A DNA stretch of 64,000 nucleotides, taken from contig NZ_JBFEGG010000001.1 in the NCBI RefSeq assembly GCF_047228935.1, forward strand, positions 992,001-1,056,000, read 5' to 3'. Position 1 is the stretch's first letter. Each line of letters starts with the position of its first letter. The notes beneath the pieces are model-generated. The model worked only from the letters and a program-made list of their open reading frames with translations. It searched no databases and was not told the origin of the DNA. The stretch comes from Ornithinibacillus sp047228935. Lineage in GTDB: Bacteria > Bacillota > Bacilli > Bacillales > Amphibacillaceae. A program made the position numbers and the translations under genes. This document shows, piece by piece, positions 51,610 through 60,616 of this stretch.

Positions 51610-52359
51610 TTAATTTTCCGCTTCCATAAACTCACGATGTTTTTCCTCTTTCTTTCTATACACTATGCCTGAAAGATAGACGCTGATTTCATACAGAAGG
51701 AAGAAAGGAACAGAAACGATAAGTGGTAAAATAAAGTCAGGTGGCGTTACCATTGCGGCAACAATAATTAAGATAAAATAAGCATATTTTCTCATTTTCC
51801 TCATACTACTAGGCGATAATATTCCGATACTAGTTAAGAACATTGCGATAATAGGTATTTCAAAAATAATAGCAAATGGCAATGTAATACGAAAAACGAA
51901 CTTAAAGTATTTTTCTACTGTAAACATTTCATTGAACATGCCATCATTTAAGGATAAAAGAAATGGAAGAATCAAGTTAATAAACATAATGTATCCAACA
52001 ACTAATCCACCAACAAAAAGTAGAAAAATTGCAGGAATATACGCTAAGGATGCTTTTCTTTCTTTTGGTGTTAGACCTGGCTTAATAAAGAGCCATATTT
52101 GTAAAGCTAATATTGGAATAGTCGCTGCTAATGCAACAATTCCCGCCATTGTAAATTGTACCCAGAATACTTCTCCTAGGCCAATTACCGTTAGTTTAAA
52201 ATCAATATGGCTTTCAAAAAAACCATAAATCTCTTTGACATAAGCAAAACTAGCTATGAAAAAGACAACAAAGAAAAAAGCAGTTACAACTAACCTATTT
52301 CGTAATTCTGCTAAATGCCCAGTGAAATTCATTTCTTTCTCTACATCGTTCCGTACCAT
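51610..52359 (-). CDS. tatC: Twin-arginine translocase subunit TatC
   Basis: 249 residues with six transmembrane helices. The N-terminal signature MNFTGHLAELRNRLVVTAFF (the HLxELRxRL motif) recognises the twin-arginine signal. SLAYIPAIFLLFVGGLVVGY and the FEIPIIAMFLTSIG stretch are typical. It receives folded proteins bearing RR signal peptides and works with TatA. Last gene of the tatA-tatA-tatC operon; a short hairpin (52412-52432) lies between tatA and tatC. Confidence 0.95.
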   Translation of the reverse strand: MVRNDVEKEMNFTGHLAELRNRLVVTAFFFVVFFIASFAYVKEIYGFFESHIDFKLTVIGLGEVFWVQFTMAGIVALAATIPILALQIWLFIKPGLTPKERKASLAYIPAIFLLFVGGLVVGYIMFINLILPFLLSLNDGMFNEMFTVEKYFKFVFRITLPFAIIFEIPIIAMFLTSIGILSPSSMRKMRKYAYFILIIVAAMVTPPDFILPLIVSVPFFLLYEISVYLSGIVYRKKEEKHREFMEAEN

Positions 52360-52443
52360 ACATTACACCTCAAAAAGTTCAAATCATTCTGTTTGAAACA
52401 GAAAAGAAGATGCAAGGTTTAGAAACCTTACACCTTTATTTAG

Positions 52444-52638
52444 TCATTTTTTATTGTTGTATTCATTTGCTGGTTTTTCTTGTTTAGCATCATCTGAAAC
52501 GATATCTTTTGCAGCATTACGAAACTCACGTAACGAACTACCAAAAGCTTTACCAATTTCCGGAAGCTTTGAAGGGCCAAAAATTACTAATGCAACAATA
52601 AGAATTAAGATTAAACCGGGTACACCGATACTACTCAT
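52444..52638 (-). CDS. tatA: Twin-arginine translocase subunit TatA (second copy)
   Basis: 64 residues. One N-terminal helix (GVPGLILILIVALVIFGPSK) with the FGP hinge, then an amphipathic helix (LPEIGKAFGSSLREFRNA) and an acidic, lysine-rich tail. It forms the pore-like part of the Tat system. Adjacent to a second tatA, so both are probably co-expressed with tatC. Confidence 0.93.
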   Translation of the reverse strand: MSSIGVPGLILILIVALVIFGPSKLPEIGKAFGSSLREFRNAAKDIVSDDAKQEKPANEYNNKK

Positions 52639-52658
52639 AAATGCTCACTCCAAAAGAT

Positions 52659-52862
52659 TTATTTGTTATCTTTCCCTTTTACAAGATCTTTCGTATCCTT
52701 AATTTCATCTGTTACATCTTCGGTTAAATCCTTCGTAGATTTCTTAAATTCGCGTAACGTTTGTCCAGCAGCTTTACCAATTTCAGGTAGCTTTTTCGGA
52801 CCAAATATAACTAATGCAATAATAAGTATTAAAATTAATCCTGGAATTCCAATTGCAGCCAT
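52659..52862 (-). CDS. tatA: Twin-arginine translocase subunit TatA (first copy)
   Basis: 67 residues. GIPGLILILIIALVIFGPKK with the FGP hinge, then LPEIGKAAGQTLREFKKST and a charged tail with many Lys and Asp. The start at the Met before AAIGIPGL follows GAAGGTGTATGT; a longer frame is not supported. It differs from its neighbour mainly after the hinge, consistent with a recent tandem duplication that has diverged. Confidence 0.93.
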   Translation of the reverse strand: MAAIGIPGLILILIIALVIFGPKKLPEIGKAAGQTLREFKKSTKDLTEDVTDEIKDTKDLVKGKDNK

Positions 52863-52955
52863 ACATACACCTTCTTCTATCTGATTAATGTCATTATAGA
52901 TCATAAAACATGCATTTCATATGTAACTTCGAAATCTATCACAAAACGTTCAAAA

Positions 52956-52987
52956 ATAAAGGTGGTCATCTCCATAACCACCTTTAT
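52956..52987 (-). terminator. Terminator of the thyA-dfrA operon
   Basis: Perfect 11-bp stem ATAAAGGTGGT / ACCACCTTTAT, 10-nt loop, with a T-rich tract following on the minus strand. It lies just past the dfrA stop. Confidence 0.85.
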
Positions 52988-53027
52988 TTTATCAGTAAAA
53001 TTATGAATATACAACCATCACGCAAGA

Positions 53028-53519
53028 CTACTTAATTCGATCATATTGTATGAAGTAATAATCATAGGGATTCTTTTCATCTTTTATACCCTTTACTCTT
53101 GATGTTTCCTTCCACATTTCAAGTGAAAAATCTGGAAAAAACACATCTCCATTAAATTCCTCTTCAATTAACGTAATATACATACGATCAGCAAAAGGAA
53201 GAATTTGTTCAAATATTCCCCCTCCACCAATTATAAAGAGTTCTTCTTCTGAGTTCTTTTTATCCATAGTAAGTATAGAATTTATATCTTGGATTAATTC
53301 AACCCCTAAAGGGAGCTCGATGTCACTTTTACTTAATACAATATTACGTCTATTAGGGAGTGCTCGTCCAATTGAATCAAATGTCTTTCTTCCCATAATA
53401 ATCGTACGGCCCGTCGTTTTTTCTTTAAAGAATTTTAAATCATTCGGAAGATGCCAAGGCAGATCATTATTTGCCCCAATTACTTGATTACGATCCATTG
53501 CAAATAATAATGATATCAT
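53028..53519 (-). CDS. dfrA: Dihydrofolate reductase
   Basis: 163 residues. It regenerates tetrahydrofolate with NADPH. Conserved parts: ISLLFAMDRNQVIGANNDLPWHLP, TGRTIIMGRKTFDSIG, NIVLSKSD, and the FIIGGGGIFEQ nucleotide site. Located 12 bp after thyA, the enzyme that produces dihydrofolate, so the pair is one operon. AAGGAGGAAT Shine-Dalgarno. Confidence 0.96.
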   Translation of the reverse strand: MISLLFAMDRNQVIGANNDLPWHLPNDLKFFKEKTTGRTIIMGRKTFDSIGRALPNRRNIVLSKSDIELPLGVELIQDINSILTMDKKNSEEELFIIGGGGIFEQILPFADRMYITLIEEEFNGDVFFPDFSLEMWKETSRVKGIKDEKNPYDYYFIQYDRIK

Positions 53520-53531
53520 ATTTATTCCTCC

Positions 53532-54488
53532 TTATACTGCAATAGGAGCTTTTATAGTAGGATGTGGATCATAGCCTATTATTTCAAAATCACTTAATTC
53601 AAAATCAAAAATAGACTTTTTCTCTTTGTTTAATTTTATATCCGGCATTACTTTCATATCACGTCTCAATTGAATTTTTACTTGTTCCACATGATTACCA
53701 TAAATATGTGCATCACCTAGCGTATGAACAAACTCGCCAACTTCTAACCCTGTTTCATGAGCTATTAAATGAGTTAATAATGCATAGCTCGCAATATTGA
53801 ACGGTACTCCTAAAAACACGTCAGCACTACGTTGGTATAACTGGCAAGAAAGCTTACCATCAGCAACATAGAATTGGAACAATGTATGACAAGGTGGTAG
53901 TGCCATATTCGGAACCTCTTCTGGATTCCATGCAGATACAATATGTCTACGGGAATTCGGGTTAGTACGTATTGCTTCAATTACTTCTTTTAATTGATCG
54001 ATAGTTTCGTTTTGCGAGGTCTTCCATGCTCTCCATTGTTTTCCATAAACAGAACCAAGGTCACCATATTTTTGGGCAAATTGGTCATCTGATACTATTT
54101 GTTTCTTAAAATATTCCATTTGTTCTTCGTAGAGTTTATTAAATTCAGGATCAACTTGGCTGCGATTACCGAAATCAGTCATATCAGGACCAGTATACTC
54201 ATCACTTTCAATCCATTTTTTAAAAGCCCATTCATTCCAAATGTTATTATTATTTTCTAATAAGTAACGTATATTAGTATCGCCTTTTATAAACCATAAT
54301 AATTCACTAGCAACTAAACGAAATGGCACTCTTTTCGTAGTTAATAGTGGAAACCCTTCTTGTAAATTAAAACGCATTTGATGACCAAATACAGAATATG
54401 TGCCTGTATTAGTTCGATCATCTCGTTTTGTTCCATTCGATAAAATATGATGACATAAGTCTAGATAAGCTTGTTCTCCTGTTACCAC
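53532..54488 (-). CDS. thyA: Thymidylate synthase
   Basis: 318 residues, matching the longer (about 318-aa) bacillar/staphylococcal ThyA. It converts dUMP to dTMP using methylene-tetrahydrofolate. The catalytic Cys is in LPPCHTLFQFYV. DVFLGVPFNIASYALLTHLI and HTLGDAHIYGNHVEQ complete the site. The insertion region (about 80-150) is present. First gene of the thyA-dfrA operon, with AGGGGGAG upstream. Confidence 0.96.
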   Translation of the reverse strand: MVTGEQAYLDLCHHILSNGTKRDDRTNTGTYSVFGHQMRFNLQEGFPLLTTKRVPFRLVASELLWFIKGDTNIRYLLENNNNIWNEWAFKKWIESDEYTGPDMTDFGNRSQVDPEFNKLYEEQMEYFKKQIVSDDQFAQKYGDLGSVYGKQWRAWKTSQNETIDQLKEVIEAIRTNPNSRRHIVSAWNPEEVPNMALPPCHTLFQFYVADGKLSCQLYQRSADVFLGVPFNIASYALLTHLIAHETGLEVGEFVHTLGDAHIYGNHVEQVKIQLRRDMKVMPDIKLNKEKKSIFDFELSDFEIIGYDPHPTIKAPIAV

Positions 54489-54624
54489 TAGCTACTCCCC
54501 CTAAAATCTATTTTGTTTTTATTATTGTATCATAATAATCTTGTAACATAATCGTAATTCATAAATCCATAATATTTGCAATAAAACTAGTTAACAAGAG
54601 TCAAACTGAAAGGGGTCATGATGC

Positions 54625-55623
54625 ATGTTAAATGGTACGGTTGAAAATATTGCCAAGAATACGCTAATATATAGCTTTGTTCTTAGTCAACCTTTTGCCC
54701 TTTATGCTGGAGCGTATCCGATTATTCAAAATAAAACATTGCTCGAAGCGGAACATTTAGAATATGGGGACCATGGTGAATCTGTAAGAATTTTACAATA
54801 TAAATTAAATGAGTTATCTTATTACGAGGATAGGATTGATGGCGAACTAGGTGTACTTACAGAGCATGCGCTTAAGAAGTTTCAACGGGATCATGATATT
54901 ACCATTTCTGGTCAAGCTGACAAAGAAACGATAATTGCACTAATTGAAGTTGAAATTGAGCGTCATATAAAACGATTAGAGAATCTATCAGATTCTGTTT
55001 ATCCCGGTCAAAGAAGTGAAGATGTAAAAATCGTTCAAGAATCATTACAGTACTTCGGGTACTATGAAGGTGAGATTGATGGAATCTATGGCCCGTTGAC
55101 TAAAAAGGCTGTAGAACTTGCGGAAGAAAAACATGATATTGATTTTCTTGATGAGGCACCACAACAATCATTAAATACGCTATATACCTCTGAAATACAG
55201 CAAACAGCTCAAGCAAGTGTACAACCAAAAGAAAAATCAACGATTAAAAATGTGAGCGTTACAGCAAATTCGTCTAGTTTTATCCAAACTGCCTATGCAT
55301 ATGTCGGTACTCCTTATGTATGGGGTGGTACTTCTCCTAGTGGGTTTGACTGTAGTGGTTTTTTACAATATGTACACAGCGTACATGGCGTGACGATACC
55401 AAGAACGGTTAGTGATATATGGAATTTTGGATCACCAGTCAACTCACTTTCAGTAGGTGATTTAGTATTTTTTGAAACATATAAACCTGGTCCTTCTCAT
55501 GCTGGGATTTATGTAGGAAATGGTCAATTTATCCATGCGGGGTTAGATGGTGTTGAAGTAAGTAATATGGGAGATGCATATTGGCAACAAAGATACTTAG
55601 GAGCAAAGCGGATTGCTGGCTAA
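54625..55623 (+). CDS. NlpC/P60 peptidoglycan hydrolase with two peptidoglycan-binding domains
   Basis: 332 residues. Two PGRP-type peptidoglycan-binding domains follow an N-terminal hydrophobic stretch (about 12-28), the first at about 45-110 (HGESVRILQYKLNELSYYED) and the second at about 125-185 (SEDVKIVQESLQYFGYYEGE). The C-terminal NlpC/P60 domain (about 215-332) has Cys in GFDCSGFLQYV, His in PSHAGIYVG and FIHAGLDG. It would cut stem peptides in cell-wall peptidoglycan. The N-terminal signal is weak and lacks basic residues after the Met, so export needs checking. AAAGGGG Shine-Dalgarno. Confidence 0.9.
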   Translation: MLNGTVENIAKNTLIYSFVLSQPFALYAGAYPIIQNKTLLEAEHLEYGDHGESVRILQYKLNELSYYEDRIDGELGVLTEHALKKFQRDHDITISGQADKETIIALIEVEIERHIKRLENLSDSVYPGQRSEDVKIVQESLQYFGYYEGEIDGIYGPLTKKAVELAEEKHDIDFLDEAPQQSLNTLYTSEIQQTAQASVQPKEKSTIKNVSVTANSSSFIQTAYAYVGTPYVWGGTSPSGFDCSGFLQYVHSVHGVTIPRTVSDIWNFGSPVNSLSVGDLVFFETYKPGPSHAGIYVGNGQFIHAGLDGVEVSNMGDAYWQQRYLGAKRIAG

Positions 55624-55635
55624 TATACTTAAAAC

Positions 55636-55668
55636 ATAAGGAGAACCTCAAGTAGAAGTTCTCCTTAT
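55636..55668. terminator. Hairpin after the NlpC/P60 gene
   Basis: Perfect 11-bp stem ATAAGGAGAAC / GTTCTCCTTAT with an 11-nt loop, no T run on the plus strand. It may serve either convergent gene. Confidence 0.55.
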
Positions 55669-55707
55669 AATCGTTACTAAATTGTAATTTATTTTATCTA
55701 ACAGGCT

Positions 55708-56304
55708 TCAGTAACCCCACTCTTCCAAAAATTGTGCTATAAAAGTTTCTACAAATTCATGTCTCTGTTGGGCAATTGCTATAGCAGCATTAGTATGTAA
55801 CGTATCCTTTAAGTGGAGAATTTTATCGTAAAAATGTTGCAACGAAGTAGACTCTTTGTCTACATCATGATACATAAGTCTCCCCTTTGCCCCACCATAT
55901 GCAAACGTTCTTGCTATACCGATAGCTCCTATTGCATCTATTCTATCAGCATCCTGAATAATTTTCCCTTCCATAGTCACAGGGATTTTTCCTTTACTGA
56001 ATGATATGTTTTCAATCGCAGCATGAATTGCTTTAATTTTCACTTCGGAAACACGTATAGCTGTTAGAAAATCATCCAATTCTCTTAGAGCCTTATCAGG
56101 ATCAGAAAACAATTTATGATCTCCTACGTCATGAAGCCATGCGCCTGCTACACATATAAAAGTGTCTGCCTTCTCTTCCACTGCAATTTGTCTCGCTAAC
56201 CTTGCTACTCGTTTTAAGTGGAAAAAATCGTGGCCACTTGAATCTTTACCAAAAAGTTCCTTACAATAATCTTGAATTGCCGAAAGTTGTTCTGTTTGAT
56301 TCAT
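55708..56304 (-). CDS. HD-domain phosphohydrolase
   Basis: 198 residues. Metal ligands of the HD fold: H in GHDFFHLKRVARLA, the HD pair in GAWLHDVGDHKLF, and D in IIQDADRIDAIGAIGIARTF. The family includes nucleotide or phosphate-ester hydrolases; a precise substrate is not readable. It begins at the last base of the fhs stop region (start 56304 abuts fhs end), so it is translationally coupled to fhs. Confidence 0.9.
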   Translation of the reverse strand: MNQTEQLSAIQDYCKELFGKDSSGHDFFHLKRVARLARQIAVEEKADTFICVAGAWLHDVGDHKLFSDPDKALRELDDFLTAIRVSEVKIKAIHAAIENISFSKGKIPVTMEGKIIQDADRIDAIGAIGIARTFAYGGAKGRLMYHDVDKESTSLQHFYDKILHLKDTLHTNAAIAIAQQRHEFVETFIAQFLEEWGY

Positions 56305-57995
56305 TAGAATAAACCTACAATCTTTCCATCTTTGGTCACATCCATGTTTAATGCAGCTGGTTTCTTCGGAAGACCTGGCATAGTCATAATATCTCCTGTC
56401 AATGCGACAATAAACCCAGCACCTATTGAAGGTCGGAATTCTCTAATTGTAATCGTAAAATCCGTTGGACGACCAAGCAAGCTAGGATTATCAGAAAGTG
56501 AGTATTGGGTTTTAGCCATACAAACCGGTAAATTCCCCCAACCTTGTTTTTCAAAGAAAGTAAGTTGTTTTTTTGCTTTCGCTGAAAACTCTACACCTTT
56601 TGCGCCATATACTGTTTTAGCAATTTTTGTAATTTTAACGTCTAAAGAATCTTCTATATCATAAACTCGTTTAAAATTCTTTTCCTTTGTTTCAGCAGCC
56701 TGTACAATCTTTTCAGCGAGTTCGATACCGCCTTCTCCACCTTTAGCCCAAACATCTGTTAAAGCCACATCAAAATAGTTTTCCTCGCACCAGGCTTTAA
56801 TATATTCGACTTCGTTTGACGTATCAGTTGGAAATTTATTAATGGCAATAACAAAAGGTAACCCAAAATATTGAATTGTTTCAATATGTTTTTTCAGGTT
56901 TTCTATCCCTACCTTTAAGGCATTTATATTTTCTTCGGTTAACTGGTTCTTTGGAACACCTCCATGCATTTTTAAAGCTCGAACTGTGGCAACTATCACT
57001 ACTGCATCAGTATCAATGTTTCCTGCTCTAGTTTTAATATCAAGGAACTTTTCTGCACCAAGGTCAGCTCCAAATCCTGCTTCTGTCACCACATACTCCC
57101 CTAATTTTGCAGCTGTTTTCGTCGCAATGATACTATTACAACCGTGAGCTATATTTGCGAAAGGTCCACCATGTATAATAGCTGGTGTATTTTCGATTGT
57201 TTGGACTAAATTAGGTTTAATCGCATCCTTTAATAGTAATGTCAATGCGCCTTCCACTTTTAAATCACGAGCATATACTGGCTCTTCATTATATGTATAT
57301 CCAATTACGATATTAGCGATTCGGTTTTTTAAGTCCTGTAAATCGTTTGATAAGCAAAGAATTGCCATGATTTCAGAAGCAACTGTAATATTGAAACCGT
57401 CTTCTCTCGGAATACCTCTTGAAGGTCCCCCAAGACCGACTATAATTTGTCTTAATGCGCGGTCATTCATGTCCATCACACGTTTAAATTCAATTCTTCT
57501 AGGATCAATATTTAATTCATTCCCTTGATGAATATGATTATCAATCATTGCAGCTAAAGCATTATTAGCACTTGTTATCGCGTGTAAGTCACCTGTAAAA
57601 TGAAGATTGATATCCTCCATTGGTAGCACTTGAGAATATCCTCCACCTGCTGCTCCTCCTTTGATTCCCATAACCGGACCTAAGGAAGGTTCTCGCAGTG
57701 CAATGACAGTCTTTTTTCCAATTTTATTGAGCGCCTGACCTAATCCAACCGTAACGGTTGATTTTCCTTCCCCTGCAGGAGTTGGGCTAATTGCTGTAAC
57801 TAAAATAACTTTACCGTTTGGCTTAGCTTCTAACTTTTGGTAAAGCTTATCTGACAACTTAGCCTTCGTGTGTCCATATGGTTCGTAATCCTCATAAGTT
57901 AAATTTAAGTCCTCAGCTATTTGTTGTATTGGCTTTAACTTTGCAGATTGTGCAATTTCAATATCTGTTAACAAATTCTTTTCCCCCTTAGACAT
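56304..57995 (-). CDS. fhs: Formate-tetrahydrofolate ligase
   Basis: 563 residues. It makes 10-formyl-tetrahydrofolate from formate, THF and ATP. The P-loop TPAGEGKSTVTVGLGQAL, FTGDLHAITSANNALAA, GGPFANIAHGCNSI and EAGFGADLGAEKFLDIK are all intact; full-length for the family (about 555). A GGGGGAA-type Shine-Dalgarno (AAGGGGGAAAA) precedes the ATG. First gene of a two-gene operon with the HD hydrolase. Confidence 0.96.
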   Translation of the reverse strand: MSKGEKNLLTDIEIAQSAKLKPIQQIAEDLNLTYEDYEPYGHTKAKLSDKLYQKLEAKPNGKVILVTAISPTPAGEGKSTVTVGLGQALNKIGKKTVIALREPSLGPVMGIKGGAAGGGYSQVLPMEDINLHFTGDLHAITSANNALAAMIDNHIHQGNELNIDPRRIEFKRVMDMNDRALRQIIVGLGGPSRGIPREDGFNITVASEIMAILCLSNDLQDLKNRIANIVIGYTYNEEPVYARDLKVEGALTLLLKDAIKPNLVQTIENTPAIIHGGPFANIAHGCNSIIATKTAAKLGEYVVTEAGFGADLGAEKFLDIKTRAGNIDTDAVVIVATVRALKMHGGVPKNQLTEENINALKVGIENLKKHIETIQYFGLPFVIAINKFPTDTSNEVEYIKAWCEENYFDVALTDVWAKGGEGGIELAEKIVQAAETKEKNFKRVYDIEDSLDVKITKIAKTVYGAKGVEFSAKAKKQLTFFEKQGWGNLPVCMAKTQYSLSDNPSLLGRPTDFTITIREFRPSIGAGFIVALTGDIMTMPGLPKKPAALNMDVTKDGKIVGLF

Positions 57996-58125
57996 TTATT
58001 GGATAATCAAACTAATTATTATGATACATAATTAAACAAAAACGCAACATAATATGATTATACAATGATTGTCAGTTAAATAACAGATAGATTGGATTAT
58101 TCAGCATTATATACCAATTTGCAAC

Positions 58126-58154
58126 TTGACTGACATATCAAAATAAGCTATATT
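58126..58154 (+). promoter_or_regulatory. Sigma-A promoter of the cold-shock gene leader
   Basis: TTGACT (58126-58131), 17-bp spacer, TATATT (58149-58154). Transcription should start near 58161, giving a leader of about 160 nt. Confidence 0.75.
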
Positions 58155-58192
58155 TGACACAAGCAAAGAAGATTTATGGATCATTAAAAAAT

Positions 58193-58255
58193 GGTAGCTT
58201 CTGAAAGAAGTGGGTTGATATGATCCAGTCTTTCTTAAGAGGCTGCCTTTTTTGA
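58193..58255 (+). terminator. Long terminator-like hairpin in the cold-shock gene leader
   Basis: Outer stem GGTAGCTTCT / AGAGGCTGCC with two G-T pairs, inner stem GAAAGA / TCTTTC with a small bulge, loop of 20 nt, then TTTTTT. It lies between the promoter at 58126 and the csp start at 58319, so it would end transcription unless antitermination occurs. Confidence 0.7.
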
Positions 58256-58318
58256 TACTCATTTTTCTGATTTGTATTAACACGTTTTACGTGAAAGTTT
58301 TTAGGAGGAATTATTTAC

Positions 58319-58519
58319 ATGGAAAACGGAGTAGTAAAATGGTTTAATGCAGAAAAAGGTTATGGTTTCATTTCTGTCGAAGGCGGGAACGACGTATTCG
58401 TTCATTATTCAGCTATTCAAGGTGAGGGTTTTAAATCTCTTGAAGAAGGTCAAGAAGTTACTTTCGAAATCGTCGATGGCGATCGTGGACCACAAGCAGC
58501 TAACGTAGTTAAAAAATAA
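58319..58519 (+). CDS. cspB: Cold-shock protein
   Basis: 66 residues of the OB fold: MENGVVKWFNAEKGYGFISV, DVFVHYSAIQ and the end ANVVKK. RNP1 (KGYGFISV) and RNP2 (VFVHY) bind single-stranded RNA and DNA. Full length for bacillar Csp proteins; symbol by similarity, the exact paralogue is not certain. A TAGGAGGAATT Shine-Dalgarno follows a long structured leader. A clear terminator (58539-58569) ends it. Confidence 0.93.
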   Translation: MENGVVKWFNAEKGYGFISVEGGNDVFVHYSAIQGEGFKSLEEGQEVTFEIVDGDRGPQAANVVKK

Positions 58520-58538
58520 TAAAACCAATATATGTAAA

Positions 58539-58569
58539 ACGGTAATCAATTTTGATTACCGTTTTTTTT
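58539..58569 (+). terminator. Intrinsic terminator of the cold-shock gene
   Basis: Perfect stem ACGGTAATCA / TGATTACCGT, 2-4-nt loop, then nine T residues. Confidence 0.92.
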
Positions 58570-58604
58570 TGCTTTGCTAAAAGAAGTATGAATACGTTAG
58601 TTTT

Positions 58605-59123
58605 TCACAATTTCGGAACTGATGCTAAAGCTTTCTCCTCTAGTGGTATACGAATACGTAACAGTAAAAGATGTAGTAATGGAAAAACAATTGCTGTTAA
58701 ATATGCGTTAAACAACATTGGAATGACAAATAACTCCACTGCAACAATAATGTAATTTGGATGTTTCACATACTTATATGGACCTTTCTTAATTAAAGCA
58801 ACTCTCGGCATTACAATTATTTTCGTATTCCAAAATCTACCTAATGAATGTATACACCAAAACCTCGCTAGCTGAGCTGAACAAAATATTAAAAAGTAAA
58901 AATAACGAAATTCAATAATTTGATTATTTAATTTCATCATCGTTTCAAGTATGACACTTAAGAAAAACAAAACATGGAGATAAATAAACCATTTATAATG
59001 TTCACTACCTGTCTCGATTCCACCCCTTGCTTTCATCCAACTTTCATTCTTTTTCGCGATGACAAGTTCGAAAATTCGTTGTCCGATTATAAAAAAGATT
59101 AACATCCACATCCATAACGCCAT
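58605..59123 (-). CDS. bpsB: Isoprenylcysteine carboxyl methyltransferase-family membrane protein (BpsB-like)
   Basis: 172 residues with four or five helices. The family signature KHPNYIIVAVELFVIPML is present with an upstream RFWNTKIIVMPR. In B. subtilis the homologous YpbQ/BpsB methylates alkylpyrones made by BpsA. It starts at the A shared with the stop of bpsA (TAATG), so it is coupled to it; an ATG four codons earlier also exists. The same gene order occurs here, supporting the pathway. Confidence 0.87.
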   Translation of the reverse strand: MALWMWMLIFFIIGQRIFELVIAKKNESWMKARGGIETGSEHYKWFIYLHVLFFLSVILETMMKLNNQIIEFRYFYFLIFCSAQLARFWCIHSLGRFWNTKIIVMPRVALIKKGPYKYVKHPNYIIVAVELFVIPMLFNAYLTAIVFPLLHLLLLRIRIPLEEKALASVPKL

Positions 59124-60208
59124 TATACATCCCACTCCAGTAATAATATTTCTGAGCTAAAACCTGGCCCTAAGGCTGTTAAAACTCCTTTATTCCCTAT
59201 TTGTATATCTTCACTTAACCATTTTTGTAATACATATAAAACAGTAGTAGATGACATGTTTCCATGGTCTTTTAGAATTTGTAAAGTGTATTTCAACTGC
59301 TCCTCAGAGATGTGTAATGCATCCATCATAGCTTCCATAACTTTTTTTCCACCTGGATGTGCAATAACGCTAGTAATATCACCTATATTTACACTAAAAT
59401 TTTGTAACATTTCACCCATATGGTCCTTCCAGAGTGTATTCACAAGTGCAGGAATACTTTTAGAAAAGATCACCTCGAATCCAGTATTTATAACTTTCCA
59501 CCCCATTACGTCAGTACTATTTTTTTTAGTATAAGAACTATATGTTTTTATATGAGGTGACGGCTTAGCTAGAGATTTTCGAAAGGGAGACTTCTCTCCT
59601 ATTAATAAAACGGAACTTATACCATCACCAAATAAAGCTGTCCCAATTAAGTTACTTTTCTTATTATCTGTTCTTTGAAAAGTCAGGCTACACAGTTCAC
59701 AATTCACAAGAAGGGCAGTTTTAGTGGGGTTGGCTTTTAACCAGTTATGTACTCGGGATAACCCTATTGCTCCCCCAGCACAGCCTAATCCCCATAATGG
59801 CATTCGTTCAACATTACTCCTAAATGGGCGTCTATTCATCAAATATGTATCGACAGATGGGGTTGATACTCCTGTACTAGAAACAAAGGCTAGTAAATCT
59901 ATATCTTCATAAGTAATATCATGAAATAAATTTGTATTCTTTAAACATTCGTCCATTGCTACAACCGAATATTCAATTGCGAATTTGTGATACAAACGAT
60001 TCCGTTCTTCAAAGCTATGCTCCTGTAAGAACCAATCCTCTTCTACAACAAATTGTCTAGCGTTAATTGCCGCATTATCGAAAACAGGTAATAATCTATT
60101 TTTTTCTCTATCCGAAAAATCAAATATAGTCTGTACTATATCTTTGATGCGATTTTGGGTAATTTCATATTTTGGAATCGCTCTCCCAACAGAACAAATT
60201 ATTGTCAT
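59123..60208 (-). CDS. bpsA: Type III polyketide synthase (chalcone-synthase-like)
   Basis: 361 residues. Homodimeric ketosynthase that would extend long-chain acyl-CoA with malonyl-CoA to alkylpyrones or alkylresorcinols. The nucleophile Cys is in LWGLGCAGGAIGLSR; His in VIAHPGGKKVMEAM; Asn in DHGNMSSTTVLYVLQ; the end GPGFSSEILLLEW is the family signature. It matches B. subtilis BpsA in length and in its bpsB neighbour. The GTGAGATC before the ATG gives a weak ribosome site. Confidence 0.92.
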   Translation of the reverse strand: MTIICSVGRAIPKYEITQNRIKDIVQTIFDFSDREKNRLLPVFDNAAINARQFVVEEDWFLQEHSFEERNRLYHKFAIEYSVVAMDECLKNTNLFHDITYEDIDLLAFVSSTGVSTPSVDTYLMNRRPFRSNVERMPLWGLGCAGGAIGLSRVHNWLKANPTKTALLVNCELCSLTFQRTDNKKSNLIGTALFGDGISSVLLIGEKSPFRKSLAKPSPHIKTYSSYTKKNSTDVMGWKVINTGFEVIFSKSIPALVNTLWKDHMGEMLQNFSVNIGDITSVIAHPGGKKVMEAMMDALHISEEQLKYTLQILKDHGNMSSTTVLYVLQKWLSEDIQIGNKGVLTALGPGFSSEILLLEWDV

Positions 60209-60451
60209 GATCTCACCTTTTAAAAAGCAATTTTTGAAGTTAGTTTGTAACGGTTTTCAAAATTTATTACTTTTTTTTACAAATATTTGCCACAATTAAA
60301 AAGCTACTTTTCATTAAGAATTCAGGAACGCCAAGGCCTTAAGTTCACTATTGAACAAACAATGAACGTTTATTTTATGGCATCTTCTTCATTGGAAATT
60401 TGTGTATGATGAAGGTGTAATCATTATCACATGTCAAAGGGAGGATCTCTA

Positions 60452-60589
60452 ATGCGAGAACAAGAGGAAAATAAAGCATCTGAGAAAGAAAAGCCCAATC
60501 TAAAAGGAGCATTTGCTTCGGTAATGCTCTTAGGCGCCATTATTATCATTAGTTGGTTTGGCGCATTTGCATTATTTATTTCGAGATAG
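60452..60589 (+). CDS. Cytochrome c oxidase subunit 2A (small subunit)
   Basis: 45 residues: a charged N-terminus (REQEENKASEKEKPNLKGAF) and one helix (ASVMLLGAIIIISWFGAFAL). Small CoxIIa-type subunits with one helix occur immediately upstream of subunit II in ba3-type oxidase operons of bacilli. It has a strong GGGAGGAT Shine-Dalgarno and lies 27 bp before the subunit II gene. Confidence 0.8.
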   Translation: MREQEENKASEKEKPNLKGAFASVMLLGAIIIISWFGAFALFISR

Positions 60590-60616
60590 GTCAATTGAAA
60601 AGGAGTGTGAAAAACA

